From Rhizoclosmatium globosum (taxonomy: Eukaryota > Chytridiomycota > Chytridiomycetes > Chytridiales > Chytriomycetaceae), in the NCBI GenBank assembly GCA_002104985.1, contig MCGO01000287.1, positions 1-39,688 on the forward strand: a DNA stretch of 39,688 nucleotides, written 5' to 3'. Positions 1 through 11,075 of the stretch are shown in pieces. A program made the position numbers and the translations under genes. The notes beneath the pieces are model-generated. The model did no database searches and was not told where the DNA came from. It saw only the letters and a list, made by a program, of their open reading frames with translations. How positions within the stretch are numbered: the stretch's first letter is position 1; the number at the start of each line of letters is the position of its first letter.

Positions 1-2
1 TG

Positions 3-74
3 AGGCCGGCGGTTCGTTCTGGGATTAAAAATATGGGAATTGAGGTGTATGAAATGCGGGTGAAGAAAGATTGA
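3..74 (+). CDS. 3' end of an unidentified protein (partial)
   Basis: The third frame is open from the window edge to TGA at 72-74 and encodes 23 residues ending in IEVYEMRVKKD. The other two forward frames are stopped within the first 30 bases. The composition is coding-like, and the stop lies 46 bp before the next gene's start. The fragment is too short to identify, and it could be chance. Confidence 0.35.
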   Translation, partial: RPAVRSGIKNMGIEVYEMRVKKD

Positions 75-120
75 TCAAAATAAAAGTTGGCAATCTGACA
101 ATTCCATTTCAGATACCAAG

Positions 121-3100
121 ATGCTTTCAACATTCTGGTCGCGTCTTATCCTCTTGGCTATATGCCGCCATACAACAGCAATCTATTGCACAAACGATCG
201 ACCCGTTCTCGTGTCAGGCACCAGCGGAATCATCACCGACGGATCACCAGCCTTTCAACATTCCCGCGCCGGAAGCGACTGCGCCTGGATCATCACTCCA
301 ACCTCAACTTCTAATTTCACCATCGAATTTAGTCATTGGGAGCTAAACCCGAGCTCCGACATGACCGCATTGAAGTCATTCTCGTAACCCTCCCTGCTCA
401 CACTGATGGATTGGATGCGACTCGACGTACCTTGACTTCAGGGCTTGCAGAAGCGAGTGAACGCGTGATTGGGAAAGTGTCAGGATACATTGAGAAGCCG
501 TTATACTTGAATCGGGCGTATCTGGATGTCGGAGTTGGGAGTGTGAAAACATACAGCGTCTTATCGACACCTGATTTGCTGTTGCAGCAAAGAAGGCGAT
601 TTGTGGTTCCTGATTTGGATCCAGCTACTCAAAGGATAAAAGTTCGGTTTGTAACGGATCCGTTTGGACCGCAGTTTGACGGATTCTTTGCTCGATGGTG
701 GAGCGACGGGTATGATAAAAGCAGCACGTGTCCGTTTGATTGCTTTGAAGGGTATGGAAGAGGGTTATGTAGTTTGGATGGAGTTTGTGTCTGCGGCGAA
801 GGATATTCTGGTAAGTAACATTATTCTACAGCGAACGTGATTGACACCATTCTCTCCTTCCAGGTGTCGCTTGTCATAACGACGACAAAAAGCAGCTAAT
901 GTCCTTTTATTCGACGTGTCACGGAGAATCCTGGATCAACTCTTCTGGATGGAACGTTTCTCATCCATGCCATGATGTTGCATACAATGAAATCAACCTT
1001 TCAGCGATATTAGATTGGACTGGTGTGGGAGTTTGCGTTGCAAACAGAGTGACGTCACTTCAGCTTCCCCAAAACAACCTTGTTTGCTCAGCAGATGCCA
1101 AAGTCCCTTTACCATATTTCACAAGAGTGTTGGACCTATCTGGAAACTTGATTCAGACATTTCCTGCAGCAATATCTGGATTGGCACAACTAAGCGTCCT
1201 TTCACTTGGAGCCTCGAACATAAGTGGAGTGTTGCCATACGATTTCTTCACCGCGTCATTCCCACTTCTGAATCTGAATTTAAGCTCAAACAATCTCGGT
1301 GGTGGGTTTTATGGAGGCGGCTGGGTGAAAGGTTTACTTCGACTTGATTTGAGTGGAAACCAGTTTGAAGGTTGGATTCCAACGGATGTCTACACGATGG
1401 CCGTTCCTGGAAGTGTTTGGGTAGATGGAAATAATTTTTTGTGTCCGAGTGACGCTAAAAGTAACGGAACGTCTGGTGCACTAAATCCTTGGACCTGTCT
1501 GGATGGTGGTGGTCGTTTTGTACAACCAACTCATGTTGTTATGCCTACCAGTTTGAGTCCAGCAAGAATATACATCGGAGGATTAATTTACGTACCTAAA
1601 AAGATCCCAATATCATGCGTATTGGATAATGGGATGGTTGTTGCCGGAACTCCAATCAACGCAACCACAGTATTGTGTTCACTCTCAGTTGCAGCTCCAG
1701 GAGTCCATAACATCGGATTAGCGTTTGATTACGGAACATATCCAAAGCAAACGCTGAAAATGTTTCAAGTGATAGTCACAGTAACCTGCCCACCTGGAAG
1801 TTATTTAGTCGATGATATGCTTACAGGAAGGTGCTTTCCATGCCCGAACGGCGGCGATTGTCCTGGAGGCGTGCTACCTGCAGTCAGTGCCCCTGGATAT
1901 TACAAGAGCCCAATTGATTCTTTGATTTTCCTTGAGTGCTTCCATCCTGAATACTGTCTTGGAAACTCAACATGTCGAATCGAAGCGACAGGATCGCGCT
2001 GTACCTTTTGTGCTGACGGTTATGTGAACTCGAACGGTCGCTGTATAGTTTGCGAGCCTGGACAAAGTATTGGTGTAGCAATTGGTTTTGTTATTGCGAG
2101 TATATTATTGCCGGGTTGGTGGATATGGAGAGCGTGGCTTGGAAGTTCAAATGCTGCATGGGGAGTTATGATCACCTTCTTTCAGATTATTGGATTGTTT
2201 GACAAGTATCCAATTTATTGGGATTCGCGGCTTGGCGATGTTGTGAAAGCTGTTTCTATCACTATTTTGAATACGGTAAGTTTAATGACTTCAAAGGACG
2301 CCATTTTAAAAAATGAGACAGGATTACATCAACTTACAATGTGCTTATGGGCTGGGTTACTATCCACGGCTTGTCGTTGTTTGGGTCTTACCAGCAATAA
2401 TCGCTGTGATTTTCAAAGTGTATGCTGTCGGTAAGAGCATGTGGCAAGCCAAAATTACCGGATTCTTAGTTCAAAAGCATCTAGCAGAGTGGGATCAATA
2501 TGCAGGTTTTATTTAAATTCTACCAAACCAGACATTACACTGACACCCTGCTATTTAGTTCAAGGATTCTGTAGCTTTTTAATGTTGCTTCACGTTCCTC
2601 TCACAGACCGTGCATTGCGAATGTTTGTTTGTATCTCAGATCCAAACGACGACCGATACTACTTGCTCGGAACCCCAGATATAAGCTGTTATGATGATCA
2701 GTGGTATATGACGAGTCCATTCGCAGCAGTTTTCGCAGTCTTGTACGGATTTGGTATTCCTGCATTCTTTTTCATCGCTTTGTAAGTAGCCTCCGTTGTT
2801 CAATAGTTAGTTGCTTAATTCGTTACTACCAGATTCAGAAATAGAAGTAAATTGAGTGATCTTAACGTAAGAAAGAGATATTCGATTCTATATAGTTCGT
2901 ATACAGAAGATGCGTGGTACTGGACACCAGCACAAATGTTATGGTCGTGAGTAATCCCCTCTCCCATTACTGTTACTTATTTGGAATTCCAGACTTTGCT
3001 TTATGTTCCTTCCTGTAATTTTCAGGCGACGTCCAACGTACTTCATGTTTATTTCTGTCTGCATGATGTACATTTACTTGTTTGCAGTTGTGGTGAGTGT

Positions 3101-3892
3101 GACAAATCAAACTTTAATGCACATGAATAATGTACACAAATGCAGTACATTCAACCATACAGGCTAAAAAGAAATAACCACGTAGCAATATTCAGCTGGA
3201 TTACGATCATCATCTTCTTGTTTGCAGGAATCATTATCGGTTTCCTGCAATCAGGAAACGATGATAACCGATGGATAATCGCAAGTGTACTTGTTCTATT
3301 TTACACGAGTCTGTGCATTGTTGTACACGCATTCTTTTATGAAATTGTAAAAGGATCGGATGAAGCCAGTCAGGGAGGGCATGGAGGTGGATTTACTGGG
3401 AAGCTTATGAGACTGTTTCCAATTCTGAGACTCCTGTTTCCCATCGATACTTCACTACAACCTGATAATACCGACAATACTCAGTTACAAACTGATGGTG
3501 GAAAAGGTGTTGAGAGAGAAGAGCCATTAAAAACAGTGGCGCTGACAAGGGCAGAACGAGAAATGGCAGAGGTGTCATTGGAAGTGAGTGGAGAGGTACA
3601 AAGTCACGAGCCAGTCGCAAAAGAATTGTCGAAAACCAAAAACTCAGGTTTCTCGTTGTCATGGGTTGTGGATTCAGGGGAGTTGAAAGAATATCATGAC
3701 GAAGGGTTTCACGCTCCACCACAAAATCTTGGAGACTCAGCGAAAAGCCTTGTTTCTAAAGGAATTGCAGATGCAAAGTATGCGATAAGTGAAATAGCAA
3801 ACAAGATCTCAAACGGGATACAGGGTTCTCATCAACAACTTCACGATGATGAAGAGCATGAGGAGGGACATGTCCAATTTGTGGTTGAATAA
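121..3892 (+). CDS. CUB/EGF/LRR/Cys-rich multi-pass membrane receptor-like protein
   Basis: Seven exons: 121-810, 864-2275, 2322-2505, 2559-2781, 2833-2946, 3026-3092 and 3146-3892, all with GT...AG introns of 46-79 nt. They give about 1145 residues if one base is restored near 358-362, where the frame slips inside the CUB-like region. Order seen: signal peptide (MLSTFWSRLILLAICRHTTA); CUB-like beta region; EGF module with spaced cysteines ending CVCGEGYSG (about 215-235); three to four leucine-rich repeats (VLDLSGNLIQ, LLRLDLSGNQFEG; about 290-410); an IPT/TIG-like stretch; a Cys-rich block (CPPGSYL...CFPCPNGGDCPGG; about 535-640); about eight hydrophobic helices; and a charged cytoplasmic tail of roughly 170 residues. 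Such extracellular arrays joined to a multi-pass channel- or receptor-like region occur in zoosporic fungi and protists. The ligand and activity are unknown; a surface-sensing or adhesion role is inference. Confidence 0.8.
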
Positions 3893-4237
3893 ATTAATTT
3901 TTGGTTCTTTTTACGATACAATGAGTTATTCTCAGACAAGAAAGTTCGTCTCATATTGGCTCATCCAACTTACCAAATCTAAATATTTTGGCAGTACTTT
4001 GGGGTCATCATGAATAAATTTGGGATTGTAGTCGCAGTGAATTCAAATGCTGTGGTCAGAGTGTAAGGAGTTAAAAAATATTAGAGTCGTGTGAGTTTAT
4101 GAGTGAGTAGTATAGTGAAAGCTAATTAAAGAATATTCTGGAAATCGAATTCACTACCACGTCTGTCTTGTTCTCCCACGTTGGTTTGAAATACCACTTT
4201 GAAATGCATTTGTTGAACAAAAAAACTCTTTCCAATA
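3893..4237 (+). other. intergenic, nothing recognised
   Basis: This is an AT-rich spacer between the receptor stop codon and the GHITM start. It holds the 3' UTR of one gene and the promoter of the next. No coding, repeat or RNA signal was seen. Confidence 0.5.
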
Positions 4238-5277
4238 ATGAACACCCGCATCCCCCTCCACCTCTTCCGGCGCAACTTCTCTTTCACACCGCTTCTCCGT
4301 CGAAGAATTGGCGGAGCATCGTCGAGCTGGCGAGTGTCTGAGCCAAGCATGCACTTCCAGCAACAACAGGGTTCGAAGGCATCCACGTTTCCGTGGACGA
4401 AAGCACTTGGCCTCGGCGTCGCAGTTGGGCTTGGCGGCGTTGCGATTGACGCGGCGCTGAACTCGGCGACGGCTTCGAACGCGGGCGTCGTGACTGACTT
4501 TGACACGTTGGCGACCAACTCGTTTGTGCGGGAGTACTTGAGTGAATCGTTCAGGTGCGTGTGTTTGCATGACTAGTGCGATCCTAGGTCTTAGCGAGAA
4601 TCCACTAACCCATACTCAATACACTTAGATACGTTGGAGCAGCCCTTGCTTTGACCGCTTCCTCCGCCTTTGCCCTCCACCGTTCTCCATCATTCCAACG
4701 CGCAATGGCCCGTAGCCCAATCGCAGCCTCAATCGGAGGATTAGTTGTCACTATCGGAGCGATGATCGGAACTATGAACACAGACCCAACAAACACTGTC
4801 CAAAAGCATGTCCTCTTTGCCACATTTGCACTCGCAAAAGGTGCAATGCTGTCCCCGCTCTTCTTCTTGAACCCTGCTATCCTTGCTCGTGCCGGTCTGT
4901 ACACTGCTGCAATTGTCGGATCGCTGTCCTTTGTGGCAGCAACTGCAAAGACAGATCGCTTTTTGTACCTTGGGGGACCCCTCTTTGCCGGACTTTGCGT
5001 GGTCGCTCTGTCTTCGTTGGGTGCCGCTTTCCTCCCTGCTTCTTCAGTTGCATTGCCATTCCTTCACTCGCTTTCGTTGTACGGTGGCCTGGTTGTCTTT
5101 GGTGGATTTGTCTTGTATGATACTCAGAAAGTGATGGCACATGGTCGCCTCGTGTCAAGAGGCGTTCAGAAACGCGATACCGTGAACGAGTCAATTGGAA
5201 TCTATCTGGATTTCATCAATATTTTCGTGCGAATGGTTCAGATTCTTGCTATGGGTGGATCCAACAAGCGTAGATGA
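4238..5277 (+). CDS. GHITM/TMBIM5-type Bax-inhibitor-1 family protein, mitochondrial
   Basis: Two exons, 4238-4554 and 4629-5277, encode 321 residues with no frame slip. The Arg-rich N-terminus (MNTRIPLHLFRRNFSFTPLLRRR) looks like a mitochondrial presequence. About seven hydrophobic helices follow. The BI-1 signatures are present: ATFALAKGAMLSPL, the FVLYDTQKVMAHGR loop and the C-terminal IGIYLDFINIFVRMVQIL. TMBIM5/GHITM proteins sit in the inner mitochondrial membrane and are linked in animals to cristae structure and cation/H+ exchange; the role here is inferred from the family. A diverged paralogue lies 0.75 kb downstream at 6032-7544, which suggests a local duplication. The start is chosen because the presequence begins at this first Met. 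Confidence 0.85.
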
Positions 5278-5708
5278 ACACATTCACCATCTAATAAAGT
5301 ACCTTTAGTTGTATTACGTATGATGTTGTGTACACAAGACCATTGTCAAGTTAGATCAGATTAAAGGCTGCAAGTTAAAAAAATGATTCTTATTTTCATA
5401 TAAAGAAGACGGAATAACCTATGGCTGATAGAGAATAATTGTCTATCCCAGTTCTATTAATTGTTTTCAACCTTTCCCACAACTCCCCCACATCCCCGAG
5501 TTCCCATCCCACAAACACACTCGCTTTTTGATTTCAATTCTCTCTTAAACTCTCACTGGCCAATCGGGTTGTTTCGATACAAGCAACGCTTTACACACCA
5601 CTATCTGAAGTAAAGTATGTAGTTATGTAGTTTGTGACTCTCTTTCCCTTTCTTTCCTGTTAACTTATACACTTTTAAGTTACGCAATAATTAAAGACTG
5701 ACGCTAGT
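5278..5708 (+). other. intergenic, nothing recognised
   Basis: The spacer contains pyrimidine-rich stretches (around 5480-5560 and 5640-5660) typical of fungal core promoters ahead of the small gene at 5709. No RNA gene or repeat was seen. Confidence 0.4.
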
Positions 5709-5957
5709 ATGACATTTTCAGTCACAGCGGTTAATTTGAGAAGCGAGACTTCGCCCAGAATCGTCAGACTGCCCGTCACCAAGAATATTTCCAGTTTGCT
5801 TGCTATGTTATCCAAGTCCAAAGAACGAGGAATAATTATTCAGGAACTGCATTATACAAGTGAAGGTAGTGAAAGCGTTACTGTTATTGTTGACGCAACT
5901 GTTTCAGGCTGGGACGACCTCATGTTTGAACGTAAATCCATTCGTGCACCTCAATAA
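5709..5957 (+). CDS. small orphan protein, 82 residues
   Basis: A single open frame starts MTFSVTAVNLRSE and ends DLMFERKSIRAPQ. It has no signal peptide, no membrane segment and no cysteines. Alternating hydrophobic/polar stretches (RIVRLPVTKNISSLLAML, IIIQELHYTS, SVTVIVDATV) suggest a small alpha/beta fold, loosely ACT-like, but I do not recognise the family. It has its own promoter space and lies between the two GHITM paralogues on the same strand. A missed upstream exon is possible. Confidence 0.5.
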   Translation: MTFSVTAVNLRSETSPRIVRLPVTKNISSLLAMLSKSKERGIIIQELHYTSEGSESVTVIVDATVSGWDDLMFERKSIRAPQ

Positions 5958-6031
5958 AGATACATCCATTTTTGGGACCTCTTTCCTTCCTCTCGTTTTT
6001 CCTTACTTAAAAATTAACTAAAACATCAACA

Positions 6032-7544
6032 ATGAACCAAGTCCGTGCGCGCATTGGATCGGTTCTCCAGATCCGATCTTTATCTGGACAGACAGGATTC
6101 TGGGCCAAGCCGCCATCGCAGACATGGACACAGGCACCAGACTTTGCTGTTAATTCATCACCTTCGCCTTCTCCTCCTTCTCCACCAACACCATCGCCTT
6201 CAAAGCCTCCAATTCAACAAAAGAAGAAGCGAATTCCAGTTCAGGTTGAGCCGCTTCCAGTTCCAGTTCCTCCAACGTATCCAATTCCAACCTCATTTGG
6301 CGATGCACCAACGTACCCTTGGTCAAAGGCTGTGCAAGAGCCTGAGAACCCTGCTCCTTCTCCTTCTCCAGTTGCTGATGCTACTGCCGCTGAGTCTGTC
6401 GAAAGGGTTCCTGTCTCTGCTCCCTCTCCAGAAGTCCCGATTCAGCCCACATCTTCAACATCATCCTCTTCAAACAAATCATCAGATAACTCGAACAACT
6501 CTTCAAACTCAAACTCAGGCTCAAACAATTCATACACTCCGCCTCAATTCGATTCAAATCCGCAGCTTCTAACGGGCCTCCTTCTCGCTTCAACCACGAT
6601 TGCAAGTGGTGCCTGGGCCATTGATCACCTCTGCAACCGGATCCCAACCCGCAAAGACCACACCACCGATTTCTTGCAAGACTCTACTTTCTTGACAAAC
6701 TACATCAACGAGACGTTTGAGCAAGTTGGAATTGCCGTGGGCGTGACAGCTTCGGCTGCCTATTTGACTTCGAGATTCTTGGGCCCCGTGTCAAAGAGCT
6801 CTTTCAAACTTCGTAATCCGTTGGTTTTCTTGGGTGAGTTATCATGATTTGAGATGGCACATTCATTTTACCTGGAGAAACGAAAACGTCAACCGATAAA
6901 CCATTATAATTCCCGTGGACTTGAGACTTCCGGAATTGGCAACATACTCTCATGTTCTCCACGTCTATCGTGCATACGTTCCCCAATTTATCCCTTATAT
7001 CGATCCCATCATAAATAATTACAAATACACTAACTCCCCATCGGCAGGTTCCCTTGCTCTGACCAGTTACCTCTCAAAACAGACCCTCGAAACTCCTCCA
7101 TCTATTCCCCACGAAAAATACGCCCTCTTCCTCGCAACAGCATTCACAAAGGGAATCTTCCTTTCCTCCACAATCGCACTCTCCCCTCCAATCCTCACCC
7201 GCCTCGGAATCTACGCCGCAGGAACAATTGCGTCTGTCTCGTATGTCTCAGCTACCGCAAAGTCAGAGCATTACTTGAAGATTGCGGCGCCGCTTTTGAC
7301 AGGGTTGACTGTTGGATCTTTGGCCCTCTTTTCGCCATTACTCTTGCCTTCGGCTAGTCTTGTTATTCCAGTGTATCAAACGATTTGGATCTATGTCGGG
7401 ACTGGGTGGTTTACGTGGTATGTGATTCAGGACACCGAACGGATGGTTGCGAATGGATTATTGGTGGAAAAGGGAAAAAAGAGTAGGGATGTGATTAATG
7501 AGGCGTTGGGATTGTATTTGGATGTCTTGAAGGCTGTTCCGTGA
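6032..7544 (+). CDS. Second GHITM/TMBIM5-like paralogue with low-complexity insert
   Basis: Two exons, 6032-6833 and 7048-7544, encode 432 residues. The 214-nt intron is about four times the local norm. The N-terminus MNQVRARIGSVLQIRSLSG is presequence-like. A Pro/Ser-rich and then Ser/Asn-rich tract (about residues 40-175, including SSSNKSSDNSNNSSNSNSG) is absent from the paralogue at 4238-5277. The BI-1 core is aligned and recognisable: LATAFTKGIFLSS, YVSATAKSEHYL, WYVIQDTERMVANG, VINEALGLYLDVL. The protein stops at LKAVP, so the terminal helix seen in the paralogue (FVRMVQILAMGG) is missing. Both copies have an intron just after or within the first hydrophobic region. Likely mitochondrial; whether it is functional without the last helix is unknown. 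Confidence 0.75.
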
Positions 7545-8059
7545 GGGTGAACACTTTTTCTTGGCACAACTTGGTTTTCCTTTTCTCCTCCTCCTCTGGA
7601 CTCATCCTTATCATTCCTCTTGTTTTGTCTCTCCATCATCATGGAGACCATTTTATTGCTTCTTTTTTTTCACTTCCGTTTAGTTTTCTGTTGTTTACCC
7701 TCTCGAAGCCCTCACCTTCCTTTGCGCCCTTTCCCTTCCTCTTCTCTAGTGCAATCGTGTGTTTTGTTTTCTGTTGATCCAAGTTAGATTATCGGTTTCG
7801 AATAGAAGAAGAGGTTGGTGCCGAGCCTCATAAAATAAAGGGTTCAAGTGCTAATTCACCAAGTTTTTGATTGAGATAAAGACGTCGAATTAAAACTTGA
7901 GGGCGTTTCGTTCTACTTCTCCGCTGTAGAATTCAAAAACTGTTGTTGGAAGTTACTATCCAGAACTGTGTTGTTCCTGAATGTGGCTGTGTACCTTTCT
8001 TTTGAGCGATGGACTCAGAAGTTTGATCTCCAAGAAAAACACCAATCAAACACCGATCA
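7545..8059 (+). other. intergenic, pyrimidine-rich
   Basis: A T/C-rich stretch (about 7550-7775) after the GHITM paralogue grades into the promoter of the next gene. Open frames here are low-complexity and not credible. No RNA gene was seen. Confidence 0.4.
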
Positions 8060-8822
8060 ATGCCCATTGACGTCCTTGCCCTTGCCACCGTCAACAACAC
8101 AGTTGCTGAGTCGCTCATGACATGCGTTGGTCCGCAGCTCAACAGTCTCTCCCGCTGCGCAGCCCCACTTTCTTCCGCGATGCCAACAGCCACAGCAGCC
8201 TCCAACAGCCTCGGCTTCAACTTGCCACCAGCCAGCGCTTTCAGCGATGCAATTGCCTGCGTTTGCGACAAGTCTGCCTCCGACTCAATCAACGCTGCCC
8301 TCACTTCCTGCGTCACCAACTCTCCTTACCCAGTCGATGCCGGGAAGACTGCCAAGCTCTTTGGAAGCTTGTATGACTCGTTCTGTACCAACGGTCAATC
8401 CCAGGCCTGTAAGACTGAGATCCAGAAGGGATTGGACTTGCTTCCAACCTTGATCACACCTGAACTCATTCAGGGACTTGGCAAGGTCAACCTCACTTCT
8501 GCCAATGGCGTTACTGCTGGTCTTACTTCGCAACTCCAGACCATTAGCGCTCCTCTTTGCATTGAGGTAGTTTTAATTGTATAATGAGTCAAACTGGTTA
8601 ACATCATGTCTTAATAACCAGGGACGTGCGTTGATTCAAAACTGTCTTGCACCAGAACTGGCTTCTCTCTTTAACTGTCCAAGTGACGCCAAGGCTTCAG
8701 GGACTGTTACAAACGTAGCTACCGCTGGAGCTGCTGCCACCACCATTGCAAGTATTAAGTCTAGTGCAGGAACTGTTGCGATGAGTTTGGCTCTTCTCGT
8801 TTCCTCCGTCTTTCTTGCTTGA
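8060..8822 (+). CDS. Cysteine-containing protein with GPI-like C-terminus
   Basis: Two exons, 8060-8566 and 8622-8822, encode 235 residues. At least nine cysteines are spaced through the first 200 residues (MTCVG, RCAAP, IACVCDK, TSCVT, SFCTNG, QACKTE, PLCIE, QNCLAP, FNCPSD). An Ala/Thr/Ser stretch and a hydrophobic tail (TVAMSLALLVSSVFLA) follow, resembling a GPI-attachment signal. An in-frame stop precedes the start, and the N-terminus MPIDVLALATVNNTVAES is not a clear signal peptide, so an unseen first exon is possible. A cell-wall or surface role is inferred from the tail and cysteines. The family is not recognised. Confidence 0.65.
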
Positions 8823-9051
8823 ACCCAGATCTGATGTCCATACCTCATTTCGTCGTGTAAAAGCAGCAGAATACATAAAACAAACATCATTTTTAAAAAA
8901 CAGCGTTGTATAAGTCAAATATTTAAGTGATAAAAGTCTATAGAATTTGGGTATTTAATCGTGGGTTGTTATGTATCGATAAAAGTCAAGGATCCTGGGC
9001 GCTGCACCTTGTTGACTTGGCGCTTCCAAAAAACGACCTCGCAAAACCCAA

Positions 9052-10562
9052 ATGGCCTCTACAGACCTCACCCCCGAGCAACGCGCAGCGCTGAGTAAGC
9101 TCCAAGTGCGTCAAGATGTTTCCGCATTCGATCCAAACGATCCAAGCAAGCTTATTCATCCAGGTGACATGGATCCAGAAACACTTGTGACTAGTGTGCA
9201 CATCACGCCAACTCAGCTCATGTGGATCCGCGGATTCATCGCAGTGTATTGTATTGCAGGTCTTGCAGTGTCCTTTTATCTTGGGAAAGCCGATTTCTAT
9301 GGTGACTTCAAGAATTGGGTTTGGTTGGGGATGACAACACACTTTGGATCGTCCTTCTTCAATTCGTTTGTTTATAACAATTCTGGAAAGTCTCATGAAG
9401 AGGTTATGTTGATGTTTGAGGCACGTTGTGAGTAATTCCACATTTTACTTTGCTCTCTAACAAGATAAGTAGACCCTTGGGTGAAATATCTCAGTTGGCT
9501 AGCTTACTCTTACCCTGCAATTTACGTTTATGTTATCACTATTGTTTATTGGGTCCTTTTGTCCAATGATTTGGGTTCAAAGCCACCACTTGAAGCATGG
9601 TATGTTCCACAATCTACTCTGCCCAAGAATCTAATGCACTCTATTTACAAAGGCTTGATATTTCGCAGAATGGCATTGACATCATCTTCATGACAACCGA
9701 ACTTGCTTTGGGAAGAATTCCCCTTGCTCCTGCGTTTTTCATACCACTTATGTGTGGGCCACTTCTCTATATTCCACTAGTTTTCGTGTTTCATCATTTT
9801 ACTGGAAGATGGCCATACGAGTTTCTCGACATTTCTAAGCCGTACGCGTGGGCGTACTATGTTCTCATTGTTGGTCTTGTGGCAGTTGTGTTCATTATTG
9901 TATGGAAAGTCCTGCGAATGCGTGATCAGCGCAGAGACAAACTTGGTCTGCAACCAATTATTCCAGAGAAAAAAAGTCTACCACTCGTGAATGTTCCAGC
10001 TCCAGCTGCTACAGAACCAGTTCCTCTTGCGGGAGTATCGACAGTTGACGGATCATCCAGTCCTGCCACAAATATTCCCGCAACTTCTTCTGCCAGTGCG
10101 GCTCCACAACAAGTTCTTGTCCCAATTCCATCACCTACACCAACCCCTAATCAACAACAAATCCAACAATCTGCAGGTATCGCTAGTACCCCTCAAACAC
10201 CATCTGGAACCACCCAATTCGGTGGCCTCACTGACACACTTCCAGCCGGAAACCCACAAGGAGGAGCGGATGGCTTCCTGAGAAATATTCTGGGTAACAC
10301 GGAAAAGTGGTTAGAAGGACAAGCTGGAGTTACAAATCCAAACGCGGTTCCTGAAACTCCTGCGCCTGCTATGCCACCTGGTGGTCCAACAGGTAACCCA
10401 ACAAAGAGTTGGGAAGGACTTGGGAATACTGCACTAGGAGGCGTTGAACATTTTGTGGAAGGGAAGTTTTTTGGAGCAGGGGCTGCGAAGAATACGGCAA
10501 CTGAACAGTCTGCAACTCCGTCTGGTGCTGGTGCCAATGCAGGGTTAAATGGATCAAAGTAG
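9052..10562 (+). CDS. Six-helix membrane protein, rolling-stone/FAR-17a-like, with disordered tail
   Basis: Three exons: 9052-9427, 9473-9599 and 9653-10562, giving 470 residues. The first acceptor is ambiguous by 3 nt (9469 or 9472), and either keeps frame. Six hydrophobic segments cover about residues 58-300 (WIRGFIAVYCIAGLAVSFYL ... WAYYVLIVGLVAVVFIIVW). The block NGIDIIFMTTELALGRIPLAP, the following hydrophobic pair and YEFLDISKPYAWAYY resemble the layout of the rolling-stone/FAR-17a (AIG1) membrane family, but the usual helix histidine is not evident. The last about 170 residues are Pro/Thr/Gln/Ala-rich and probably cytosolic and disordered. Function unknown; the family call is tentative. 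Confidence 0.6.
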
Positions 10563-10868
10563 ATATTAGGAACCTCTTATATATCCGTTTATTATGAAAA
10601 CTATCGATAAAATTCCTCATCATTGCCCCACGATTTGAAATTCTCATTTCGGTCTTGAGACAGCTTGTACCTTTCTTTCCAATTTGAAACCTTCACCAAG
10701 AAACCAAATGTCTTCATCAGCTTCCGCCGCCAATGCAAATGCGGATACTGACCATTAACTCATGATTATCGGAGCAGTTGTTGGATCCATCTTTGGACTT
10801 GCCGTGGTGGCGTTACATTCAATCCCGTCTCGCCAAAGCCAAAGTAAAAAAATGACCATACATCCTCA
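10563..10868 (+). other. intergenic, possible decayed 5' exons
   Basis: An ATG at 10708 opens a 16-codon Ser/Ala/Asn-rich frame that soon stops, followed by a short hydrophobic stretch (IIGAVVGSIFGLAVVAL). These may be decayed upstream exons of the transporter remnant at 10869. Nothing else was recognised. Confidence 0.3.
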
Positions 10869-11075
10869 ATGAACATTGAACCGCACTTCCAAGGTGCCGA
10901 GATTGTGCGAGTAAAGAAGCCTTGTTCACCTCATCCCTTTCTGAACCGCTTATCAATCACAGGACATTGTCGTCGGATTATCCGATGGATTCACTGTTCT
11001 TTTCGCTCTTACTGCTGGACTTGCCTCGTTAGGCGATTCCCGATTCCCGATTCGTTGTGCTTGCTGGAATGGCCA
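10869..11075 (+). pseudogene. CCC1/VIT1-family transporter remnant
   Basis: From ATG 10869, joining 10869-10910 to 10963 onward across a 52-nt GT...AG intron gives HFQGAEIVR followed by DIVVGLSDGFTVLFALTAGL and ASLGDSRF. This is the first-helix signature of fungal CCC1/VIT1 vacuolar Fe/Mn transporters. The frame is then lost at a tandem 7-mer (CGATTCC, nearly three units, 11034-11053). Skipping one unit restores VVLAGMAS, the expected continuation. After that no further family sequence is found in any frame, and the remaining about 150 residues of a normal transporter are absent. It is therefore a truncated, frame-broken gene fragment. Confidence 0.7.

Noticed and set aside
6834..7047. Hidden coding exon inside the long intron of the second GHITM gene
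   Set aside because: The frame is open from 6915 but the sequence shows no BI-1 similarity, and direct splicing joins the family core cleanly.
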